Assembly: GCA_947632425.1 (NCBI GenBank)
Contig: CANRPG010000115.1
Coordinates: 1 to 6,511, forward strand
Length of the DNA stretch: 6,511 nucleotides
Direction: 5' to 3'
Source of the DNA: an uncultured Clostridia bacterium
GTDB lineage: Bacteria; Bacillota; Clostridia; Oscillospirales; Ruminococcaceae
Part shown: in pieces, positions 1-4,946 of the stretch
How the letters are laid out: the number at the start of each line of letters is the position of its first letter
Position numbering within the stretch: position 1 is the first letter of the stretch
Made by a program: the position numbers and the translations under genes
The notes under the pieces: model-generated
What the model was told of the DNA's origin: nothing
The model's database searches: none
The model's input: the letters and a program-made list of their open reading frames with translations, nothing else

Positions 1-25
1 GTAAAACGCGCGCCCTTCCTGACAT
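1..25 (-). CDS. possible start of a minus-strand gene running off the left edge
   Basis: On the minus strand an ATG at 25-23 opens a reading frame (MSGRARVL...) that stays open to the window edge. It is preceded by AGGGGG (36-31) five bases upstream, an acceptable ribosome binding site. Only eight codons are visible, so neither the product nor even the reality of the gene can be established. The gene would lie downstream of the tatD terminator, so it would need its own promoter. No convincing -35/-10 pair was found for it in the 150 bases upstream. Confidence 0.2.
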
Positions 26-176
26 ATTTACCCCCTATAATCCCTATGGTTTCCCCCTCGATTAGAGTTGCGCAAACGTATTGACACACTCAAAATGAGG
101 GAATAACCGAAGTACAATGGAGCGTTGAGTGCGCTCCTGCGCTGCGCGTAAGCGCGAACATAAACACAATATATGC
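26..176. other. intergenic stretch with no identified gene
   Basis: No open frame with a ribosome binding site was found on either strand. The stretch has an isolated TTGACA (81-86) with no matching -10 and an isolated TATAAT (36-41) with no matching -35. It also has a short GC-rich dyad (GCGCT 139-143 / AGCGC 151-155) that lacks a T-run on either side. Together with 207-314, which is AT-rich and equally featureless, it makes up most of the roughly 290 non-coding bases left of tatD. Confidence 0.5.
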
Positions 177-206
177 AAAAAGCTGCGGCGCATTAAAACG
201 CCGCAG
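177..206 (-). terminator. intrinsic terminator downstream of tatD
   Basis: A perfect 8-bp GC-rich stem (CTGCGGCG 183-190 with CGCCGCAG 199-206) encloses an 8-base loop. Read on the minus strand it is followed by C-TTTTT (complement of the A-run 177-181), the classical Rho-independent layout. On the plus strand the hairpin is followed only by TAGTTGTATT, so it points leftwards. It lies about 110 bases after the tatD stop, so the tatD transcript would have a longish 3' untranslated part. Confidence 0.8.
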
Positions 207-314
207 TAGTTGTATTATCCGCACTATAGATATTCTCGCATTTCTTACACAATATTCACACGAGGATTTCAGAAATTTATCACGAGTTTATCAAATTTTC
301 GGAATATAATGGTA

Positions 315-1103
315 TCAGTCGGTAATACCAAAAAGACGTTTGGCATTCTCCGCTGTGATGTCCAGCACCGACTGCGCATCGATGCCCTTTACCTCAGCGA
401 CCTTTTCTGCAACGCGGTATATCATGGCGCTTTCACTGCGCTGACCGCGGTAGCCCTCGGGCGCCATGTAGGGGCAGTCGGTCTCGAGCAGAAGTCTGTC
501 CATCGGCACGGCCTCAAGCGCGCGCGAAGCTTTTTTGTTGTTCTTGAAGGTAAGCGCGCCTGTAAAGCCTATATACATACCCAGCGAAATTACCTCGCAC
601 GCCGTTTCATACGAGCCCGAAAAACAGTGCAGCACGCCTGTGGGGCGGTACTTGCGAAGAAGCTTCATGGTGTCTTCGGTTGCATCGCGGCTGTGTATGA
701 TAACGGGCAGGCAGTGTGCGGCAGCAAATTCAAGCTGTGATGTAAAAAGAGAAAGCTGCTTTTCCCGATCGTTATCGTCATAGTGGTAGTCAAGACCTAT
801 CTCACCGACGGCGACTATCTTTTCACTGCGAGGGAGCATTTCTTCAAGCCGCTGAATGTAGTCTTCGGGCATATCGTAAATATGCTCGGGGTGTATGCCT
901 ATGGCTGTATAATAGTGAGGGTATTTTGCGCTGTACTTTATGCCGTACTCGCAGGAGGGCAGATCGGTGGCGCAGTGTATTATGCCGCTTACGCAGGAGG
1001 AGAACATCTCGGTAAGAAGCGTGTCGCGGTCGCAGTCAAAAGAATAACCGTCGTAATGGCTGTGGGAATCGAATATGTTATTATATAAAGTCTGTTGTAT
1101 CAT
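315..1103 (-). CDS. tatD: TatD family metal-dependent hydrolase / DNase
   Basis: A cytoplasmic TIM-barrel metallohydrolase of the amidohydrolase superfamily, 262 residues, the usual length for TatD/YcfH proteins. Family members show 3'-5' exonuclease activity on DNA or RNA; the substrate here is not deducible. The metal-site motifs are present in order: DSHSH with H14 and H16 near the N terminus, GEIGLDY with E101, IIHSRD with H137, GVLHCFSGS with H159, and LLETDCPYMAP with D209. The reading frame opens further upstream, but ATG 1103 is chosen because AAAGGAGG lies seven bases before it and the conserved barrel begins right after; the upstream extension would also overlap the promoter. It is monocistronic by appearance, with a consensus promoter and its own terminator, divergent from the polyphosphate polymerase gene. 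Typical TatD genes sit beside metG or ksgA; that neighbourhood is not seen here. Confidence 0.95.
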   Translation of the reverse strand: MIQQTLYNNIFDSHSHYDGYSFDCDRDTLLTEMFSSCVSGIIHCATDLPSCEYGIKYSAKYPHYYTAIGIHPEHIYDMPEDYIQRLEEMLPRSEKIVAVGEIGLDYHYDDNDREKQLSLFTSQLEFAAAHCLPVIIHSRDATEDTMKLLRKYRPTGVLHCFSGSYETACEVISLGMYIGFTGALTFKNNKKASRALEAVPMDRLLLETDCPYMAPEGYRGQRSESAMIYRVAEKVAEVKGIDAQSVLDITAENAKRLFGITD

Positions 1104-1110
1104 GGGTAGA

Positions 1111-1118
1111 CCTCCTTT
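1111..1118 (-). promoter_or_regulatory. strong ribosome binding site of tatD
   Basis: The minus strand reads AAAGGAGG seven bases before ATG 1103, near-perfect complementarity to the 16S 3' end. It decides the start against the longer open frame. The expected transcription start (about 1118) falls at the 5' edge of this site, so the leader would be only about 15 bases long. Confidence 0.85.
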
Positions 1119-1145
1119 GATACGATTATAACACAAATATAAATT
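1117..1145 (+). promoter_or_regulatory. candidate promoter of the polyP/DUF4956/lipoprotein operon
   Basis: TTGATA (1117-1122) is followed after 17 bases by TAAATT (1140-1145), or after 15 bases by TATAAA (1138-1143). Both are imperfect but plausible sigma-A -10 elements. Transcription would start near 1150, giving a leader of about 20 bases before ATG 1172. No other candidate is visible between the divergent genes. The -35 and -10 interleave with those of the tatD promoter on the other strand. Confidence 0.45.
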
Positions 1146-1153
1146 TATGTCAA
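1125..1153 (-). promoter_or_regulatory. consensus sigma-A promoter of tatD
   Basis: On the minus strand, TTGACA (complement of 1148-1153) and TATAAT (complement of 1125-1130) are separated by exactly 17 bases. The -10 is preceded by TGT, an extended -10 (TGn). Both hexamers match the housekeeping consensus fully, predicting a strong constitutive promoter. Confidence 0.9.
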
Positions 1154-1171
1154 TAAAAAAGAGGTGGAAAA

Positions 1172-1885
1172 ATGGCAAAGCCGCTTGGCGTTTTCAAGCG
1201 CTATGAAAAGAAATATATGCTTACTAAAGAGCAGTTTGACATGGTGCAGAAAGCTTTGGAGGGTCATATGCTTCTGGACAGCTACGGGCTGAGCACGATA
1301 TGCAGCATATATTTTGATACAGAAAACAACGACCTGGTGCGGCGGTCGGTAGACAAACCGGTATTCAAAGAAAAACTGCGGCTGAGGTGCTACGGCAAAA
1401 GCGTTACAGACGACGATAACGTTTTTATTGAGCTTAAAAGAAAGTATGACGGTGTGGTATACAAGCGCAGGGTGGCGGTGCCGTACTCTCAGGCGAGAGA
1501 GTATTTATTGTGCGGCGGTCAGCTGCCGTCTGACAGCCAGATAGGCGAGGAGATAAAGTGGTTCGTGAGCTTTTACAAACCTGTGCCTGCGGCGCTCGTG
1601 TGCTACGACAGGCTGGCGTATTACGGCATTGAGGACGGAGAATTTCGCGTGACGTTTGACCTTAACGTTCGCTGCCGAGGCGATCGGCTCACACTGCAAG
1701 ACGGCGACGACGGCATATGCATAATACCGCAGGGAAACGCCATAATGGAGGTAAAGACCATTACCGCAATGCCCGTGTGGCTGTGCGATCTTCTCAGCGA
1801 GAACGGCATATACCCGACATCTTTTTCAAAGTACGGAACTTTTTATAAAATGCAGGCGGAAAAACAGACTGCTGACATAAAGTAA
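1172..1885 (+). CDS. VTC-domain polyphosphate polymerase-like protein
   Basis: A soluble 237-residue protein that is essentially a single VTC domain (triphosphate tunnel metalloenzyme fold). The yeast Vtc4 member makes polyphosphate from ATP. Charged tunnel motifs are visible in order: RYEKKY (10-15), KLRLRCYG (68-75), IELKRK (86-91), KRR (98-100), YDRLAY (145-150), FRVTFD (158-163), IMEVKT (191-196, including the likely metal-binding E193 and K195) and SFSKYG (217-222, with K220). No tunnel residue appears lost, so it looks catalytically competent. There is no signal peptide or membrane helix, and the SPX and membrane domains of yeast Vtc4 are absent. GAGGTGG at 1161-1167 is its ribosome binding site. 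The stop is 18 bases before the DUF4956 gene, which suggests that membrane protein partners it. Polyphosphate synthesis is inferred from family; another triphosphate-based reaction is possible. Confidence 0.9.
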   Translation: MAKPLGVFKRYEKKYMLTKEQFDMVQKALEGHMLLDSYGLSTICSIYFDTENNDLVRRSVDKPVFKEKLRLRCYGKSVTDDDNVFIELKRKYDGVVYKRRVAVPYSQAREYLLCGGQLPSDSQIGEEIKWFVSFYKPVPAALVCYDRLAYYGIEDGEFRVTFDLNVRCRGDRLTLQDGDDGICIIPQGNAIMEVKTITAMPVWLCDLLSENGIYPTSFSKYGTFYKMQAEKQTADIK

Positions 1886-1903
1886 ACCATAGGGGGCAAA
1901 AAT

Positions 1904-2590
1904 ATGTTTCAGAGTATTTTCAACAATTCAACGGCGGTGCTGACATCGATATCAGACAAGCAGATGCTTATATGCACCGCTGTATCGCTGCTGCTGGGCG
2001 TTGTTATAGCGGTGGTAACAAAGGTGACGAACGGCCATTCGTCTAAAAGCATACTTACAACTCTTATACTTATACCCGTTATTGTGCAGCTTATTATAAT
2101 GATGGTAAACGGCAACTTAGGCGTGGGCGTATCGGTAATGGGTGCGTTCAGCCTGGTGCGCTTTCGCTCGGTGCCGGGCAACGGAAAAGAGATAGTTTCT
2201 ATCTTCAGCGCGATGGCTATAGGTCTGGCGACGGGCACGGGTTACATAGGTGTTGCTGTTGCAGCCACCGCTGTTATAAGCATAGTTTTGCTGATACTTG
2301 GGTTTATACGCTTCGGCGAGGACGACAAGGGGGCAAGGCAGCTGAAGATAATTATCCCCGAGGATCTGGATTTTACCGAGATATTTGACGATATTTTTGA
2401 AAAGTATGTAAAGCAGCCCGAGCTTGAAAAGGTCAAGACCACCAACATGGGAAGTATGTTTGAGCTTACATACAACATAATACTAAAGGACGCAAAAAAC
2501 GAAAAGAAGCTGATAGATGAGATACGCTGCCGCAACGGCAACCTGACCGTTACCCTCAGCCACAGAGAGCACACGGGCATGGAGCTATAG
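1904..2590 (+). CDS. DUF4956 family membrane protein
   Basis: A 228-residue integral membrane protein. Hydrophobic segments lie at about 21-40, 49-68, 98-113 and 114-136, with a conserved loop before the third containing GAFSLVRFRSVPG (80-92) and then AMAIGLATGTG (103-113). This glycine- and arginine-rich signature is typical of DUF4956. Residues 147-221 form a soluble domain with an apparent beta-alpha-beta-beta-alpha-beta pattern, resembling the ACT/ferredoxin-like tail of MgtC-type proteins; that resemblance is by eye. Function is unknown. In Clostridia the family commonly lies beside VTC-domain genes, and this gene sits 18 bases after one and just before the lipoprotein gene. A role as membrane anchor, channel or regulator for the VTC enzyme is inference. 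AGGGGGC (1891-1897) provides the ribosome binding site for ATG 1904. Confidence 0.88.
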   Translation: MFQSIFNNSTAVLTSISDKQMLICTAVSLLLGVVIAVVTKVTNGHSSKSILTTLILIPVIVQLIIMMVNGNLGVGVSVMGAFSLVRFRSVPGNGKEIVSIFSAMAIGLATGTGYIGVAVAATAVISIVLLILGFIRFGEDDKGARQLKIIIPEDLDFTEIFDDIFEKYVKQPELEKVKTTNMGSMFELTYNIILKDAKNEKKLIDEIRCRNGNLTVTLSHREHTGMEL

Positions 2591-2598
2591 GCAGCTTT

Positions 2599-2603
2599 GG
2601 AGG
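2599..2603 (+). promoter_or_regulatory. ribosome binding site fixing the TTG start at 2612
   Basis: GGAGG lies eight bases before TTG 2612, just after the DUF4956 stop (2588-2590). The alternative in-frame TTG at 2597 overlaps this site and would have no ribosome binding site of its own, so 2612 is preferred. Confidence 0.75.
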
Positions 2604-2611
2604 CGTTTGTA

Positions 2612-4537
2612 TTGAAAAAAATATGTAAACTGAAAAAGGCTCTGGCTCTTACAGCGGCGGTAATGCTGACTATGACGGCGGCAGGCTGCGCGGACAAGGG
2701 AAGCAGTTCTTCGGGCGATAAGAATAGTTCGGAGAGTGGGCAGGTAAATTCTTCGCAGGGCGATGTTCACGAAGTTACAGGCGAAGCGCAGCCTGTGGTT
2801 TCCGATAAAGTAAAAGACAAAGATCTGGACGACAGCTACGGCAGCTCTACAGCGAAGATAACCTTTGGCGACAGTGTGCAGACAGAAGGCAGCGGCGTGA
2901 CGGAGAGCGGCGGTGTAGTTACCATTGCGCAGGAGGGCACGTATATATTCAGCGGAAAGAGCGATAACGCTCAGATAGTGATAGCGGCTGACGAAAAAGC
3001 CGATGTGAAGATAGTGCTTGACGGAGCGGATATAAAGAGCGCGAGCGGCAGCGCAATATACGCGCAGACGGCTGACAAGGTTATTGTTACTCTTGCGCCC
3101 GAAAGCTCAAACAGCCTTGCTGACGGCGCAAATTCGGAGGCGTGCATATACGCTGAGTGCGATCTTACTATAAACGGCGGCGGCTCTCTTTCGGTAACGG
3201 GCGGCATAAATGACGGCATTGTTACTAAAGACGACTTGGCTCTGGTAGACGGCGTTGTTTCGGTAAATGCGGTATCTACAGGCATAAAGGGCAAAGACAG
3301 CGTTACTTTATACGGCGGAAAATACAGCGTTAACTGCGGCGGCGACGGGCTTAAATCTACCACTGCGGACGACAGCGAAAAAGGCTGGGTAGTAGTAAGC
3401 GGCGGCGAGATAGTCATAGAGAGCGGCAGTGACGGCATACAGGCTGAAACATCGCTGACATTCTCGGGCGGAAAGGCTGACATAACGACTGACAGCGCGC
3501 TTTCTGATACCGGCGAGACGGCTGGTAAGGGTCTTAAAGCTGTAACAGGCATGAGCATTAGCGGCGGTGAGATTGCGGTTTCTTCTGTAGAACACTGCCT
3601 GCACTGCGACGGTGCGCTGACTGTTGACGGCGGCAATATTACGGCAGATGCACAGCAGGGTGACGGTATTTCGGCTGACGGTGATGTTGTTATAAACGGC
3701 GGCGATATTACTGTTACCCATGGTGATGAGGGCATTGAAAGCAAGGCGGCTCTGACGATAAACGGCGGAAATATTGACATAACCGCCAGCGACGACGGCA
3801 TGAACACGGGCGGCAGCGACATAGCGGCAGATGTTTCACACGATGTATCTATAAGCGGCGGCAATGTGCGCATAAACGCCGAGGGCGACGGCATAGACTC
3901 AAACGGAGATATAAATATATCGGGCGGCGTGGTAACGGTGTTTGGCCCCACGAGCAGCGGCGATGGCCCGCTTGACTGCGGCGACATGGGCGGAAAGATA
4001 GTAATTAGCGGCGGCACTGTTATGGCGGCAGGCTCGGTAGGAATGATGCAGCTGCCTGACGAAACGGCTTCTCAGAACAGCATATACACCACAATGCTCA
4101 ACGCCGCGCAGGGTGATATAATTACTCTGGCTGACGATGACGGAAACGTTATTGTAACTTTCACGGCTGAAAAGCAGCTGGCAGGCATTACGGTTTCATC
4201 GCCCGACATAAAGAGCGGCACGACTTATCATCTTTACAAGGGCGGCAAGATAGAGAGCGATGAAAACGGCGAGGCGTTTAAAATTGACACCGAGGGAGCA
4301 GAGGAACTGGCTTCGGGCGAAGTTGCACAGGTGAATACTTCGTTCGGCGGAAGCGTTCAGGGCGGCTTTGGCGGAGGTAAATTCGGCGGAGGTTTTGGCG
4401 GCGGTCAAAGACCCGACGGAGGACAAATGCCAAATGGAGGACAAAGACCCGAAGGCGGCAGAGGCGGCATGGGTAATATGGGCGATATGAATGGCACGCC
4501 TCCCGAAATGCCCGACGACGAAAGCCCTGTATTTTAA
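2612..4537 (+). CDS. Cthe_2159-type carbohydrate-binding beta-helix lipoprotein
   Basis: A predicted surface lipoprotein of 641 residues. A signal peptide with basic KKICKLKK and a hydrophobic core is followed by TAAGC, with C26 the likely lipidated residue (A at -3 is less usual than L). A Ser/Gly/Asn-rich linker runs to about residue 55. From about residue 80 to 560 there are repeated rungs of the type (S/N/D)GG-x-(I/V)-x-(I/V) alternating with acidic (D/E)G(I/M) turns, as in the right-handed parallel beta-helix family PF14262 (carbohydrate-binding domain-containing Cthe_2159). The founder from Clostridium thermocellum binds acidic plant polysaccharide (polygalacturonate) and cellulose and carries calcium. 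The last 64 residues (578-641) are Gly-rich low complexity with hexapeptide repeats. There is no dockerin, LPXTG or SLH motif. TTG 2612 is taken as start because GGAGG lies eight bases before it. As third gene of the operon it is probably its extracellular effector; binding specificity cannot be read from sequence. Confidence 0.88.
   Translation: MKKICKLKKALALTAAVMLTMTAAGCADKGSSSSGDKNSSESGQVNSSQGDVHEVTGEAQPVVSDKVKDKDLDDSYGSSTAKITFGDSVQTEGSGVTESGGVVTIAQEGTYIFSGKSDNAQIVIAADEKADVKIVLDGADIKSASGSAIYAQTADKVIVTLAPESSNSLADGANSEACIYAECDLTINGGGSLSVTGGINDGIVTKDDLALVDGVVSVNAVSTGIKGKDSVTLYGGKYSVNCGGDGLKSTTADDSEKGWVVVSGGEIVIESGSDGIQAETSLTFSGGKADITTDSALSDTGETAGKGLKAVTGMSISGGEIAVSSVEHCLHCDGALTVDGGNITADAQQGDGISADGDVVINGGDITVTHGDEGIESKAALTINGGNIDITASDDGMNTGGSDIAADVSHDVSISGGNVRINAEGDGIDSNGDINISGGVVTVFGPTSSGDGPLDCGDMGGKIVISGGTVMAAGSVGMMQLPDETASQNSIYTTMLNAAQGDIITLADDDGNVIVTFTAEKQLAGITVSSPDIKSGTTYHLYKGGKIESDENGEAFKIDTEGAEELASGEVAQVNTSFGGSVQGGFGGGKFGGGFGGGQRPDGGQMPNGGQRPEGGRGGMGNMGDMNGTPPEMPDDESPVF
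4343..4534 (+). other. Gly-rich low-complexity tail of the lipoprotein
   Basis: Encodes residues 578-641. GGFGGGKFGGGFGGG is followed by the hexapeptide repeats, then a Met/Asn/Gly patch and an acidic end (PDDESPVF). It is probably disordered and exposed. Glycine-rich tails of this kind are common at the C terminus of this family, but their role is unknown. Confidence 0.7.
4400..4453 (+). repeat. three in-frame 18-bp tandem repeats in the lipoprotein gene
   Basis: Units at 4400-4417, 4418-4435 and 4436-4453 encode GGQRPD, GGQMPN and GGQRPE. Units two and three share GGAGGACAAA and unit one has diverged at synonymous positions (GGCGGTCAAA). Copy number could change in frame by slippage or recombination; this is an inference. 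Confidence 0.75.
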
Positions 4538-4567
4538 AATAAAATATAAAAAATGTTGACATTGCAA

Positions 4568-4596
4568 TTGACAAGCGGTCAAAACTGTGGTACTAT
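4568..4596 (+). promoter_or_regulatory. strong promoter of the thiamine operon
   Basis: TTGACA (4568-4573) and TACTAT (4591-4596) are spaced by exactly 17 bases, with TGG before the -10 (extended -10). Transcription should start near 4603, a few bases before the TPP aptamer P1 strand at 4609. This agreement in position supports the call. A second TTGACA 12 bases upstream (4556-4561) has no matching -10. Confidence 0.85.
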
Positions 4597-4608
4597 ATAT
4601 AATAGTAC
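4590..4608. promoter_or_regulatory. 19-bp dyad over the thi promoter -10 and start site
   Basis: Perfect 7-base arms GTACTAT (4590-4596) and ATAGTAC (4602-4608) flank ATATA. The dyad covers the -10 hexamer and the expected start point, where a repressor operator would sit. It is AT-rich and could be fortuitous; no known operator consensus is recognised. Confidence 0.4.
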
Positions 4609-4700
4609 AATATGTTGGGGGAGCTTGCTTGACAGGCTGAGAGGGGAGTTGTGCTCCCGACCCCTTATCTGATTTGGGTAATGCCAACGTAGAGAGTATT
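4609..4700 (+). promoter_or_regulatory. TPP riboswitch aptamer (THI element)
   Basis: Contains the hallmarks of the thiamine pyrophosphate aptamer in order: GGGGGAGC (4617-4624), GGCTGAGAGG (4635-4644, with the CUGAGA pyrimidine-sensor core), ACCCC (4660-4664), and CTGATTTGGGTAATGCCAACG (4669-4689), the pyrophosphate-sensor helix. Visible pairings: P1 AATAT 4609-4613 with GTATT 4696-4700, P2 GGGG 4617-4620 with CCCC 4661-4664, P3 CTTG/CAGG around 4624-4636, an extra stem GGGAG 4644-4648 with CTCCC 4654-4658, and P5 TTGG/CCAA. It senses TPP and lowers expression of the thi genes that follow. Confidence 0.97.
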
Positions 4701-4737
4701 ATGCGGAGGAGTACCTGTGTGCTTTTCCGCATTTTTT
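4701..4737 (+). terminator. riboswitch-controlled intrinsic terminator
   Basis: ATGCGGAGGAG (4701-4711) pairs with CTTTTCCGCAT (4722-4732) over 11 pairs, including two G-U pairs, with a 10-base loop and a T-run to 4737. It starts immediately after the P1 3' strand, so closing P1 when TPP is bound leaves this hairpin free to form and stops transcription before thiS. The competing antiterminator pairing was not resolved by eye. The thiS ribosome binding site (4741-4746) lies outside the hairpin, which argues for transcriptional rather than translational control. Confidence 0.85.
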
Positions 4738-4751
4738 GACAGGGTGATATT

Positions 4752-4946
4752 ATGGTAAAGATAAACGGCGAACTTACAGAAGCTGCCGGCAAAACGGTGG
4801 AAGAATATCTTTCGGCGGCAGGGTATGACAAAAAACGCGTTGCCGTGGAGCTAAACGGCGAAATACTGCCAAAGTGCGCTTATGCAGATACTATTTTTAA
4901 AGACGGTGACAGCGCGGAGGTGGTAAGCTTTGTCGGGGGCGGTTGA
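4752..4946 (+). CDS. thiS: sulfur carrier protein ThiS
   Basis: A 64-residue ubiquitin-like (beta-grasp) protein, normal length for ThiS. It begins with MVKINGE, has VAVELNGEILPKCAYADTIFKDGD in the middle (family pattern VAVxxNxxxVPR...L.DGD, with K where R is usual), and ends in VSFVGGG, giving the obligatory C-terminal Gly-Gly. ThiF adenylates this end and it is then converted to a thiocarboxylate, which donates sulfur to ThiG for the thiazole ring. AGGGTG (4741-4746) is the ribosome binding site. It is the first gene after the TPP switch, and its 3' end overlaps thiF by 17 bases, suggesting translational coupling. Confidence 0.95.
   Translation: MVKINGELTEAAGKTVEEYLSAAGYDKKRVAVELNGEILPKCAYADTIFKDGDSAEVVSFVGGG
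4916..4923 (+). promoter_or_regulatory. ribosome binding site of thiF inside thiS
   Basis: GGAGGTGG within the thiS coding sequence lies six bases before TTG 4930 (nine from the GGAGG core), an excellent match that fixes the thiF start. The next in-frame TTG (4957) has no such site. Confidence 0.8.

Noticed and set aside
36..41. TATAAT on the plus strand near the left edge
   Set aside because: There is no -35-like sequence about 17 bases upstream (CCTTCC) and no gene downstream on that strand.
81..118. TTGACA (81-86) with TACAAT (113-118) as a plus-strand promoter
   Set aside because: The spacing is 26 bases, far from 17, and no gene follows on the plus strand before 1172.
131..155. GC-rich dyad GCGCT/AGCGC as a terminator or small RNA hairpin
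   Set aside because: It has only five base pairs, with no T-run on either side, in a locally GC-repetitive stretch.
210..740. 176-residue plus-strand open frame antisense to tatD
   Set aside because: Its composition reads as a shadow of tatD, there is no ribosome binding site, and tatD has all its family motifs.
2971..4017. 348-residue open frame on the minus strand inside the lipoprotein gene
   Set aside because: It is antisense to the repetitive beta-helix coding region. Its Ser/Pro-rich composition (many PP and PS) is the mirror of GG-rich rungs, and the plus-strand gene has a signal peptide, family repeats and a ribosome binding site.
3010..4030. Repeated GGCGGC-type motifs as a CRISPR or DNA repeat array
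   Set aside because: The repetition follows codons for beta-helix rungs, varies in spacing and sequence, and lacks uniform repeats with unique spacers.
4589..4715. GGTACT (4589-4594) pairing with AGTACC (4710-4715) as a riboswitch antiterminator
   Set aside because: The first strand lies in the promoter -10 region upstream of the expected transcription start, so it would not be in the RNA made from that promoter. It could matter only in read-through transcripts.
4196..4831. 211-residue minus-strand open frame across the lipoprotein tail, riboswitch and thiS
   Set aside because: It runs through the TPP aptamer and terminator and is antisense to two well-supported genes, with no recognisable protein family.
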